DNA from: DASRHK01 sp035650495
Lineage (GTDB): Bacteria > Pseudomonadota > Gammaproteobacteria > Nevskiales > Nevskiaceae
NCBI GenBank assembly: GCA_035650495.1
Contig: DASRHK010000151.1
Span: forward strand, 1-11,300
Direction: 5' to 3'
Length of the DNA: 11,300 nucleotides
Shown: positions 1 through 7,695 of the stretch, piece after piece
Layout: every line of letters begins with the position of its first letter
Numbering within the stretch: position 1 is the stretch's first letter
Program-made: the position numbers and the translations under genes
Notes under the pieces: generated by a model
Told to the model about the DNA's origin: nothing
What the model saw: the letters and a program-made list of their open reading frames with translations, nothing else
The model's database searches: none

Positions 1-1215
<1,215 letters not shown>

Positions 1216-1223
<8 letters not shown>

Positions 1224-2355
1224 GGCTCTGCTCCAGCATCTGCACGAAGCGATCGAAGAGCACGCCGACGTCGTGCGGCCCGGGGCTCGCTTCCGGATGG
1301 CCCTGGAACGAGAACGCCGGCGCATCGAGCACGCGGATGCCCTGGTTGCTGCCATCGAACAGCGAGCGATGCGTGACCTTCGCGTTGCCCGGCAACGTCG
1401 CTTCGTCGACCGCGAAGCCGTGGTTCTGCGAGGTGATCATCACGCGGCCGGATTCGAGATCCTGCACCGGATGGTTCGCGCCGTGATGTCCGAATTTCAT
1501 CTTGAGCGTCTTGCCGCCGACCGCGAGCCCGAGGATCTGGTGGCCGAGACAGATGCCGAACACCGGCAGCTTCTTCGCCATGAACTCGCGCGCGGCGTTG
1601 ATCGCATAGGTGCACGGCTCGGGATCGCCGGGACCGTTCGCAAGGAGAACGCCATCGGGACGCAGCTTGAATACGTCGGCTGCGGAGGTTTGCGCCGGCA
1701 CGACGGTGACGCGGCAGCGGCGATCAATCAGCATGCGCAGGATGTTGCGCTTCACGCCGAAGTCGTAAGCGACGACGTGGAAGCGCGGCACGTCGAGCTC
1801 GGTTTCCTTGTTCGTGTCGAGGCGCCACGTTCCGCGCGTGAATTCGTAGGCCTTCTTCACACTGACGACCTTCGCGAGGTCGGCGCCCTTCAGGCCGCCG
1901 AACGCGCGCGCCTCGGCGAGCGCCTTCTCCTCGGAGATCTTCTTGCCGGCGATGACGCAGCCGTTCTGGGCGCCCTTGTCGCGCAGCAGGCGCGTCAGGC
2001 GCCGCGTGTCGATGCCGGCGATGCCGACGACGTTGTTGTCGCGCAGGTAGTCGGTGAAGCCAACCGTCGAGCGGAAGTTGCTCGCGGGTCGCGGCACTTC
2101 GCGGAGCACGAGGCCGGCGATGTGGACCGCATCGGACTCCGCGTCCTCGGGATTGGTGCCGACGTTGCCGATGTGCGGATAGGTCAGCGTGACGATCTGC
2201 TGGCGGTACGAGGGATCGGTGAGGATCTCCTGGTAGCCCGACATCGCCGTGTTGAACACGACCTCGCCGACCGTCGAGCCGTCGGCGCCGATGGAAACGC
2301 CTTGGAAAATGGAACCGTCGGCGAGTGCGAGAAGGGCCGGCGGTCGGGACGTCAT
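1216..2355 (-). CDS. carA: Carbamoyl-phosphate synthase small subunit (glutamine amidotransferase)
   Basis: CarA hydrolyses glutamine and passes ammonia through a tunnel to CarB. The 379-residue protein has the usual length and two-part layout. The N-terminal CPSase small-chain domain (about 1-190) contains LADGSIFQG and FNTAMSGYQEILTDPSY. The C-terminal class I glutamine amidotransferase domain has LANGPGDP near 238-245, the nucleophile elbow GICLGHQ with Cys269, and FQGHPEASPGPHD with His353 and Glu355. These positions match the E. coli catalytic triad, so the enzyme should be active. The ATG at 2353-2355 is the family start; only a weak purine-rich stretch (AGAAAGA) precedes it. A 95-bp gap separates it from the radical SAM gene and holds a possible promoter and a hairpin, so carAB may have its own control as well as read-through. 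Confidence 0.98.
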
Positions 2356-2388
2356 CGCGTCTTTCTAATCCTGGTGGCGGGTACAAGA

Positions 2389-2411
2389 ACGGGGGCGATC
2401 ACTGCCCCCGT
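2389..2411 (-). terminator. Hairpin in the leader of carA: terminator of the upstream gene or attenuator
   Basis: On the minus strand a perfect 8-bp stem (ACGGGGGC pairing with GCCCCCGT) closes a 7-nt loop and is followed by TCTTGT, a short and imperfect U-tract. It lies 40 nt after the radical SAM stop and 33 nt before the carA ATG. It could terminate upstream transcription weakly or fold in the carA leader RNA. The stem is plain in the sequence; its role is inferred. Confidence 0.45.
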
Positions 2412-2424
2412 GGATTAGGCGCGC

Positions 2425-2453
2425 ATTTTACTTTCGTTCTTTCGGCGCGTCTA
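2425..2453 (-). promoter_or_regulatory. Possible sigma-70 promoter for carAB
   Basis: On the minus strand TAGACG (2448-2453, 4 of 6 to TTGACA) and TAAAAT (2425-2430, 5 of 6 to TATAAT) are separated by 17 bp, the optimal spacing. The -35 overlaps the TAG stop of the radical SAM gene. The A/T-rich stretch stands out against the GC-rich surroundings. Initiation near 2418 would place the hairpin at 2389-2411 almost at the 5' end of the leader RNA. Matches of this quality also arise by chance. Confidence 0.4.
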
Positions 2454-3650
2454 CGAAAAAAGTGAAATTTGATCGCCGCACTTCGGCGGCACGCGGAATT
2501 GGGAGGTGTCGAGACGCAAGTCACGCCATCGATCGAGGCCGAGCCGGGAGGCGGCGAGCTTGAAGCGCTGCTCGAAGAGTCTCGCGAACGGCCCTGATCC
2601 GCGCTGGCGAACGCCCCACTCGCTCGAGTAGTACTGATTCGGCCGGTACGGCGTCGGCGCCGGCGTGGATACGTGCGGCTCTTCGGGCTGCTGGATGTTC
2701 TCGTCGACCGGCTGCGCCGAGCCCTCCGCCGCCCGATGCTGCGGCGCTCCGCCATGCATCTGACGCATCAGGCTCATGACATGTGCAGCCTTGCCCGGAT
2801 GGTGCGTGTTGAGCCACGCCTCGAACACGTCCTTCACTTCCCAAGGCAGGCGAAGCATCACGTAGCCCGCCGCAAGCGCGCCGGCGTCCTTTGCGGCGGC
2901 GAGGATGTCCTCGAGCTCGCCATCGGTGATGACGGGAATGATCGGCGCAACCATCACCATCACCGGCACGCCGGCTTCCGACAGCTTGCGCACCATACGC
3001 AACCGGCTGCGCGGTGATGCGGCGCGCGGCTCGAGCGTTCGCTTGATCTCGTCGCGAAGGCTGGTGATCGAGATCGCCACGTTGGCAAGGTGCGCGCGAC
3101 CCATCTCGGCGAGGATGTCGAGATCGCGCTCGATCAGGGCGGCGCCCTTGGTCACGATCGAGCACGGCTGCCGATAGCGCTGCATGACTTGGAGCAGGCT
3201 GCGCATGATCCCGAACCTGCGCTCCGCGGGCTGATAGGGATCCGTGTTGGTGCCGAGCGCGATCTGCTGGCACGCGTAGCGCGGATGGGAGAGCTCCTTC
3301 TCGAGGAGCGCAGCGGCGTTCGGCTTGTAGAAGATCTTCGTCTCGAAATCGAGACCCGGCGAGAGATTCACGTAAGCGTGGCTCGGGCGCGCGAAGCAAT
3401 AGCTGCAGCCGTGCTCGCAGCCGCGATACGGATTGATCGACTGGCTGAACGCGATGTCCGGCGAATCGTTGCCGGAGATGATCGAGCGCGCAGTCTCCGC
3501 GAAGAACTGCGTTTCCGGATTCGGTGGCGCTTCTTCGTCGCGCTCCCAGCCGTCGTGGAACCCCACCGTGGTGCCGGACTCGAATCGGCCCGGCGGATTG
3601 ATGTCGGCGCCGCGCCCTTTGGCCACGGTGCGCTTGAGGAAATCGCCCAT
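2451..3650 (-). CDS. PA0069-family radical SAM protein (spore photoproduct lyase-like, COG1533)
   Basis: The 399-residue protein reads KGRGADINPPGRFES near its start and then SINPYRGCEHGCSYCFARPSHAYV, whose Cys78, Cys82 and Cys85 form the CX3CX2C motif that binds the radical SAM 4Fe-4S cluster. ALGTNTDPYQPAE (about 157-169) and SIVTKG (about 189-194) are typical of this family, which NCBI names after Pseudomonas PA0069 and which is related to spore photoproduct lyase. The substrate is not known. The protein ends in CGDQISLFS; QISLF (residues 394-398) resembles the beta-clamp-binding pentapeptide QL(S/D)LF of DNA repair and replication proteins. ATG at 3648-3650 is preceded by GAGG (3659-3662) at 8 nt, and that ribosome site lies in a perfect inverted repeat. 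An 18-bp A/T-rich palindrome lies just upstream. The gene has no obvious link to the biosynthetic genes on either side, so it looks like an insertion into the dapB-carA junction. Confidence 0.9.
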   Translation of the reverse strand: MGDFLKRTVAKGRGADINPPGRFESGTTVGFHDGWERDEEAPPNPETQFFAETARSIISGNDSPDIAFSQSINPYRGCEHGCSYCFARPSHAYVNLSPGLDFETKIFYKPNAAALLEKELSHPRYACQQIALGTNTDPYQPAERRFGIMRSLLQVMQRYRQPCSIVTKGAALIERDLDILAEMGRAHLANVAISITSLRDEIKRTLEPRAASPRSRLRMVRKLSEAGVPVMVMVAPIIPVITDGELEDILAAAKDAGALAAGYVMLRLPWEVKDVFEAWLNTHHPGKAAHVMSLMRQMHGGAPQHRAAEGSAQPVDENIQQPEEPHVSTPAPTPYRPNQYYSSEWGVRQRGSGPFARLFEQRFKLAASRLGLDRWRDLRLDTSQFRVPPKCGDQISLFS

Positions 3651-3651
3651 C

Positions 3652-3674
3652 GTCTCGACCTCGGAAGTCGAGAC
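3652..3674 (-). promoter_or_regulatory. Inverted repeat covering the ribosome-binding site of the radical SAM gene
   Basis: GTCTCGAC and GTCGAGAC form a perfect 8-bp stem with a 7-nt loop, extendable by one G-U pair. The stem ends one base before the ATG of the radical SAM gene, and the GAGG ribosome site (3659-3662) lies in the loop and 3' arm. In RNA it could block initiation; in DNA it could be an operator. The repeat is directly visible; the role is inferred. Confidence 0.5.
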
Positions 3675-3675
3675 C

Positions 3676-3693
3676 AGTGTATATATTTACACT
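3676..3693. promoter_or_regulatory. 18-bp A/T-rich imperfect palindrome, possible operator
   Basis: AGTGTAAATATATACACT (minus strand) has perfect 6-bp arms, AGTGTA and TACACT, around AATATA; only the A/A position in the centre breaks the symmetry. It overlaps the TAG stop of the amidohydrolase gene and is almost pure A/T at its centre inside very GC-rich DNA. The TGT-N8-ACA geometry resembles a LexA box, but the outer C and G of CTGT-N8-ACAG are replaced by G and C. No good -35 accompanies it, so an operator is more likely than a plain promoter. Confidence 0.45.
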
Positions 3694-5002
3694 ACTGCCC
3701 GCCAGCCCCGCTCGCGTAGTCGTACGCGAGATGCGTGAGCGTCTTCACCCCCAGCGGGAGGACCGCTTCGTCAATGCGGAAGCGCGGCGAGTGGTTGGTC
3801 GGGAAGCCATCCTTCGGCTCCTTCGGCGGGCGCGAGCCGAGGAACACGTAGAAGCCCGGGATCTTTTCGGCGAAGTACGAGAAGTCTTCGGCGCCGAGCA
3901 GAGCGGGCACTTCGCTGACGTTCTTCTCGCCGGCGACGCGTTGCAGCGTCGGCACCATCCGCGCGGTGAGCTTCGGATCGTTGTAGGTCACGGGATAGTG
4001 GTTGTGACTTCCGAACACGACCTTGGCTTTGGCGCCGGCGCTCTCTGCGATGTTCTCCGCCGTGCGCTTCACGCGTTCCTGCAGCTCCTTGCGCATGCCG
4101 GCGTCGAGCGCGCGCAGCGTGCCCTTCATCTCGACGGAATCCGGAATGATGTTGTCGCGCGTGCCGCCTTCGATCTTGCCGACGGACACGATCACCGGCG
4201 CCTTGGTCACCTCCATCTGGCGGCTTGCGATCGTCTGCAATCCGAGCACGATCTGCGCGGCGACCACGATCGGATCGATACCGCGCCACGGAGCCGCACC
4301 GTGCGAGCCCTTGCCTTCGACGGTCACGATGAAATCGTCGGCACTCGCCATCGCGGCGCCCGGCTTGTAGGCGACCTGGCCGGCCGCCCACTCGGACAGG
4401 ACGTGCTGGCCGAAGATCACTTCGGGCTTGGGGCCCTGGCTCAGCACGCCCTCCTTCACCATCTCTTCCGCGCCGCCCTTCTCGCCGTACGGCGGCGACT
4501 CCTCGGCGGGCTGGAAGATGAACTTCACGGTGCCGGGCCATTGATCCTTCAGCTGCGCGATCACTTCGGCGACGCCGAGCAGCATGCTCGTGTGCGCATC
4601 GTGGCCGCACGCGTGCATCACGCCGACTTCCTTGCCGTCGAACGTCGACTTCACCGTCGACTTGAACGGCAGATCGACGTCTTCGGTCACCGGCAGCGCG
4701 TCCATGTCCGCACGCAGCGCGACGACGGGACCGGGCTTGCCGCCCTTGAGCACGCCGACGACGCCGGTCTTCGCGACGCCGGTCTGCACGTCGATGCCGA
4801 GCTGCTTCAGGTGCTCGGCGACGTACTTCGCGGTCTCGACCTCCTGATTCGACAGCTCGGGATGCTGGTGGATGTAGCGGCGGTAGGTCACCACGTGCGG
4901 CTGCACTTGGTCGGCGAGCTTGTCGATCTGAGCGTCGAGCGAATCGGCTGCGGCGGCAGGAACCGTCACGAGCAGCGACAGCGCAGCAAGCATCTTTTTC
5001 AT
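3692..5002 (-). CDS. Secreted M20D-family amidohydrolase (N-acyl amino acid or hippurate hydrolase type)
   Basis: This is a 436-residue zinc-type peptidase/amidase that should cleave an N-acyl group from an amino acid or small peptide; the exact substrate cannot be read from the sequence. It begins MKKMLAALSLLVTVPAAAADS, a short Sec signal peptide with likely cleavage after the alanine run near residue 19 and no lipobox Cys, so a periplasmic location is likely. RRYIHQHPELSNQE (41-54) is the family opening. Likely metal ligands are Cys132 and His134 in HACGHDAH, Glu167/168 in FIFQPAEES, His200 and His404 in PTNHSPRF. The central dimerisation domain includes KGSHGAAPW (231-239). The start overlaps the dapB stop as ATGA and is preceded by a strong AAGGGG site at 5 nt, so it is translationally coupled to dapB. 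M20D enzymes include N-acetyl-diaminopimelate deacetylases, but the signal peptide argues against a role in cytosolic lysine synthesis. Confidence 0.93.
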   Translation of the reverse strand: MKKMLAALSLLVTVPAAAADSLDAQIDKLADQVQPHVVTYRRYIHQHPELSNQEVETAKYVAEHLKQLGIDVQTGVAKTGVVGVLKGGKPGPVVALRADMDALPVTEDVDLPFKSTVKSTFDGKEVGVMHACGHDAHTSMLLGVAEVIAQLKDQWPGTVKFIFQPAEESPPYGEKGGAEEMVKEGVLSQGPKPEVIFGQHVLSEWAAGQVAYKPGAAMASADDFIVTVEGKGSHGAAPWRGIDPIVVAAQIVLGLQTIASRQMEVTKAPVIVSVGKIEGGTRDNIIPDSVEMKGTLRALDAGMRKELQERVKRTAENIAESAGAKAKVVFGSHNHYPVTYNDPKLTARMVPTLQRVAGEKNVSEVPALLGAEDFSYFAEKIPGFYVFLGSRPPKEPKDGFPTNHSPRFRIDEAVLPLGVKTLTHLAYDYASGAGGQ

Positions 5003-5814
5003 GCGTTCCCCTTCAGCACGTCGAGCATCGAATAGAGTCCGGGCTTCTGCTCCGCGATCCAGCCTGCCGCGCGCACGGCGCCGTTCGCGAAATTCATGCG
5101 GCTGGTCGCGCGATGCGAGATCTCCACGCGCTCGCCGTCGCCGAGGAACATGACCGTGTGATCGCCGACGACGTCGCCGCCGCGGATGGTGGAGAAGCCG
5201 ATGGTCTTGCGATCGCGCGCGCCGGTGTGACCGGAGCGCTCATACACCGCGACTTCCTCGAGATCACGCCCCGCGCCGCGTGCCACCGCATCGCCCATCG
5301 CGAGCGCGGTGCCGCTCGGCGCATCGACCTTCGCGCGGTGATGCGCTTCGACGATCTCGATGTCGAACGAGTCGCCGAGCGCGCGCCCGGCCTGCTCGAG
5401 CAGCTGCAGGCAGAGATTGACGCCGAGGCTGAAGTTCGCGGCCTGGCAGATCGCGATCGACTTGGCCGCCGTGTCGATGCGCGCCTTCTGCTCCGGCGTG
5501 AAGCCGGTGGTTCCGATGACCATCGCCTTGCGATGCTTCACGCATGCATCGAGCGCGACGAGCGTACCTTCCGGCCGGGTGAAGTCGATCAGCACGTCGA
5601 ACTGCGGCGCGGCCGTGTCGAGATTGCCGCTGACGGTGACGCCCGCGTACTTGCCGCCCGAGATCGAGCCTGCGTCCTTGCCGAGCTCAGGGGCGTCGGA
5701 GCGGTCGATCGCCGCGCCGAGCCTGAGCTCGCTGCGGGACTGCACGGCCTGGATCAGCGCGCGGCCCATCTTGCCGGCGGCGCCGTGGATCGCGATGCGT
5801 GGTGTGGAAGCCAT
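4999..5814 (-). CDS. dapB: 4-hydroxy-tetrahydrodipicolinate reductase
   Basis: DapB reduces hydroxy-tetrahydrodipicolinate with NAD(P)H in the lysine and meso-diaminopimelate pathway, which feeds protein and peptidoglycan synthesis. The 271-residue length is normal. The N-terminal Rossmann motif is IAIHGAAGKMGRALIQ (7-22), VIGTTGF (99-105) is the conserved cofactor-side loop, and EAHHRAKVDAPSGTAL (156-171) carries the catalytic His158 and Lys162 (His159 and Lys163 in E. coli) and the substrate-binding PSGTA segment. The C-terminal half forms the tetramerisation domain. It begins 29 bp after dnaJ; that gap holds a 7-bp hairpin, and no strong ribosome site is visible (GGTAAG in the loop is the best). 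Its stop overlaps the next gene as ATGA. dnaJ-dapB-carA neighbourhood is common in Gammaproteobacteria. Confidence 0.98.
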   Translation of the reverse strand: MASTPRIAIHGAAGKMGRALIQAVQSRSELRLGAAIDRSDAPELGKDAGSISGGKYAGVTVSGNLDTAAPQFDVLIDFTRPEGTLVALDACVKHRKAMVIGTTGFTPEQKARIDTAAKSIAICQAANFSLGVNLCLQLLEQAGRALGDSFDIEIVEAHHRAKVDAPSGTALAMGDAVARGAGRDLEEVAVYERSGHTGARDRKTIGFSTIRGGDVVGDHTVMFLGDGERVEISHRATSRMNFANGAVRAAGWIAEQKPGLYSMLDVLKGNA

Positions 5815-5815
5815 A

Positions 5816-5837
5816 GGGCGCGAATCTTACCGCGCCC
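5816..5837 (-). promoter_or_regulatory. Hairpin between dnaJ and dapB, next to the dapB start
   Basis: GGGCGCG and CGCGCCC form a perfect 7-bp stem with an 8-nt loop (GTAAGATT) ending one base before the dapB ATG. It is not followed by a U-tract, so it is not an intrinsic terminator. The only purine-rich candidate ribosome site, GGTAAG, falls at the loop. It may tune dapB translation or protect the dnaJ 3' end; GC-rich DNA produces such stems by chance fairly often. Confidence 0.4.
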
Positions 5838-5843
5838 GCGGCG

Positions 5844-6968
5844 CTAGTCCTCTTCGGCGCCGAAGAACTTGCGTGCCTTGCCGAGCCAGGAGCTGGTCTC
5901 GGGATGGTGCTTGGCGCCGTCCGCATCGAGCGTCGACCCGAATTCCTTCAAGAGGTCGCGCTGCTTCTTCGAGAGCTTCACCGGCGTCTCGACGATGACG
6001 GTGCAGATGAGATCGCCGACCGTGGAGCCGCGAACGGATTTCACGCCCTGTCCGCGCAGGCGGAACAAGGTACCGCTCTGCGTCTCCTCGGGGATCTTCA
6101 GCGTCGCCTTGTCCTTCAGCGTCGGCACGGTCTGCTCGCCGCCGAGCGCCGCGGTGACGACCGAGATCGGCACCGTGCAATACAGATCGTTGCCGTCGCG
6201 CTCGAACAGCGCATGCGGCTTCACGTTGATCTGGACGTAGAGATCTCCGGCGGGAGCACCGACGTCGCCGGGCTCGCCCTCGCCGTTGAGCCGGATGCGA
6301 TCGCCGGTGTCGATGCCGGCGGGGATCTTCACCTCGAGCGACTTCTCGCGACGCACCTTGCCGACGCCGCGGCACGTGCGGCACGGATCGGTGATGGTCA
6401 TGCCGCGGCCGCGGCACTGCGGGCAGGTCTGCTGCAGCACGAAGAAACCCTGCTGCACGCGCACCTGGCCTTTGCCCGCGCAGGTCGGGCATTTCGACGC
6501 CGCCTTGCCGCTGGCGGTGCCGGTGCCATGACAGGTCTCGCACTCCTCCGCTTTCGGGATGCGAATCGTCTCGACGGTGCCGAACGCAGCCTGCTCCAGC
6601 GTGAGCTCGAGCAGATAGCGCAGATCGGCGCCGCGCCGCGGCCCGCCGCGCGCGCCGCCGAAGATGTCGGCGAACATGTCGCCGAAGACATCGGCGAAGC
6701 TGCCCCCGAAATCGCCGAAGCCCGCGCCGGCGCCGCCGGTTCGCGACAGCCCTTCATGGCCGTACTTGTCGTAGACGGCGCGCTTCTGCGGATCGGTGAG
6801 GACGTCGTAGGCCTCGCCGACTTCCTTGAAGTGGTGCTCGGCGTCGTGATTGCCCGGATTGCGATCCGGGTGGTACTTCATCGCCAATCGGCGATACGCC
6901 TTCTTCAGGTCGTCTTCGCTGGCGTCCTTGGCAACGCCGAGGACTTCGTAGTAGTCGCGCTTGCTCAT
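5844..6968 (-). CDS. dnaJ: Chaperone protein DnaJ (Hsp40)
   Basis: DnaJ delivers unfolded clients to DnaK and stimulates its ATPase. The 374-residue protein has all class A parts in order: a J domain (about 1-70) with HPD at 33-35, a Gly/Phe-rich linker (about 75-110, including FGDFGG and DIFGG), four CXXCXGXG zinc-binding repeats (CETCHGTG 143-150, CPTCAGKG 160-167, CPQCRGRG 182-189, CRTCRGVG 196-203), then the client-binding beta domains. The start at MSKRDYYEVLG (6966-6968) is chosen over a possible in-frame upstream ATG at 7008-7010 because it matches the family and gives an ATGA overlap with the channel gene. Only a weak purine stretch (GAAGA) precedes it, so initiation probably depends on ribosomes finishing the channel gene. 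Confidence 0.98.
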   Translation of the reverse strand: MSKRDYYEVLGVAKDASEDDLKKAYRRLAMKYHPDRNPGNHDAEHHFKEVGEAYDVLTDPQKRAVYDKYGHEGLSRTGGAGAGFGDFGGSFADVFGDMFADIFGGARGGPRRGADLRYLLELTLEQAAFGTVETIRIPKAEECETCHGTGTASGKAASKCPTCAGKGQVRVQQGFFVLQQTCPQCRGRGMTITDPCRTCRGVGKVRREKSLEVKIPAGIDTGDRIRLNGEGEPGDVGAPAGDLYVQINVKPHALFERDGNDLYCTVPISVVTAALGGEQTVPTLKDKATLKIPEETQSGTLFRLRGQGVKSVRGSTVGDLICTVIVETPVKLSKKQRDLLKEFGSTLDADGAKHHPETSSWLGKARKFFGAEED

Positions 6969-7543
6969 TCTTCGATTCGGGACTGGATACGCCGATCCGG
7001 GATGAGCCACATCAGCGCGATTCCCGCATAGATTGCGTTGGAGACCAGCGGCTGCGCAAATGCGACCAGCACGCCGGCGGCATAACCGACCGCGGAAATC
7101 GTGGCCTTGCGGTCACTGCCCACGGCCGATGCGAGCATCGATGCTTCGCCGCCGTGACACGCGATGATCGCGCGCTCGAGCAGCATGTAGGCGACGCCGG
7201 CCATGAACAGCACGAAGCCATACAGCGCCGTCGGCCACGCGGCGAAATGGTTTTCTCCGGCCCAGCCGGTGGTGAACGGGATCAGCGACAGCCAGAACAG
7301 CAGGTGGAGATTCGCCCACATGATCGCGCCGGCGACGCGCTTCACCGTGTGCATGAGGTGATGGTGATTGTTCCAGTAGATGCCGACGTAGACGAACGAC
7401 AGCACGTAGCTGAAGAACGTGGGCAGCACGTGCCGCAGCGCTTCGAGATCGGCGCCGTGCGGCACCTTCATCTCGAGCACCATGATCGTGATGATGACGG
7501 CGATTACGCCATCACTGAAGGCTTCTAGCCGCCCCTTCCCCAT
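6965..7543 (-). CDS. TMEM175-family (DUF1211) membrane channel protein
   Basis: The 192-residue protein matches bacterial TMEM175, a family whose characterised members are potassium-permeable channels of the inner membrane. It begins GRLEAFSDGVIAVIITIMVLEMKVP; the FSDG motif (9-12) at the head of the first helix and the following Ile/Leu-rich pore-lining helix are the family hallmark. Six hydrophobic segments can be seen, at about 9-27, 39-58, 74-93, 102-128, 150-170 and 171-183, the usual number for the bacterial form. A His-rich loop, NNHHHLMH (58-65), follows helix 2, as in relatives. AAAGGG lies just before the ATG. The gene sits between dnaK and dnaJ, which are normally adjacent; it is 152 bp from dnaK and overlaps dnaJ as ATGA. 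The family assignment is secure, but ion selectivity and any heat-shock link are inference. Confidence 0.9.
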   Translation of the reverse strand: MGKGRLEAFSDGVIAVIITIMVLEMKVPHGADLEALRHVLPTFFSYVLSFVYVGIYWNNHHHLMHTVKRVAGAIMWANLHLLFWLSLIPFTTGWAGENHFAAWPTALYGFVLFMAGVAYMLLERAIIACHGGEASMLASAVGSDRKATISAVGYAAGVLVAFAQPLVSNAIYAGIALMWLIPDRRIQSRIEE

Positions 7544-7573
7544 GCGCCCTTTATCCCATGCCGCCGCGAATTA

Positions 7574-7594
7574 GGCGACGACGAAGTTGTCGCC
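7574..7594. other. Small inverted repeat between dnaK and the channel gene
   Basis: GGCGAC and GTCGCC form a 6-bp stem, and two further inner pairs form beyond one mismatch, leaving a 3-nt loop. On the minus strand it is followed by TAATTCG. It lies 31 bp upstream of the channel gene start, downstream of the large hairpin. It may be a second weak terminator or leader structure; chance is also possible in this GC-rich context. Confidence 0.3.
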
Positions 7595-7625
7595 TGGTTC
7601 GCTGGTTCTGCTGCGTACAACAAAT

Positions 7626-7680
7626 GGCGCGTTGAGCCGACTTCGTTTTTCGCTTTGCACGAAGTCGGCTCGAACGCGCC
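7626..7680 (-). terminator. Long hairpin after dnaK: terminator or mRNA processing/stability element
   Basis: An 8-bp stem (GGCGCGTT with AACGCGCC), one bulged base, then a 13-bp stem (GAGCCGACTTCGT with ACGAAGTCGGCTC) close a 12-nt A-rich loop: 21 pairs with no mismatch. It starts 15 nt past the dnaK stop. On the minus strand it is followed by ATTTGTTGT, a U-rich but interrupted tract. It could end most dnaK transcripts, lowering the channel gene and dnaJ relative to dnaK, or protect the dnaK 3' end. The remaining gap (7544-7625) shows only the small repeat at 7574-7594 and a short CTGGTTC direct repeat. Confidence 0.6.
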
Positions 7681-7695
7681 GATCGAAGCCACCGA

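Noticed and set aside
1273..2418. Plus-strand open frame of 381 codons opposite carA
   Set aside because: Antisense to a gene with an intact catalytic triad; the composition is typical of shadow frames in high-GC DNA.
3676..3693. A true LexA box
   Set aside because: The spacing fits, but the outer C and G of CTGT-N8-ACAG, which are critical for LexA contact, are both changed. I keep it only as an unidentified palindrome.
3677..5035. Plus-strand open frame of 452 codons opposite the amidohydrolase gene
   Set aside because: Low-complexity Arg/His/Leu-rich translation with no domain, fully antisense to a gene with clear catalytic motifs.
7008..7010. Upstream in-frame ATG as the dnaJ start
   Set aside because: It would add 14 residues (MAHPGSAYPVPNRR) not found in the DnaJ family and a 46-bp overlap with the channel gene; MSKRDYYEVLG is the usual start.
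7544..7695. Mobile element remnant that brought in the channel gene
   Set aside because: No terminal repeats, target duplication or transposase fragment is visible around the gene; the long hairpin alone is not evidence of a transposon.
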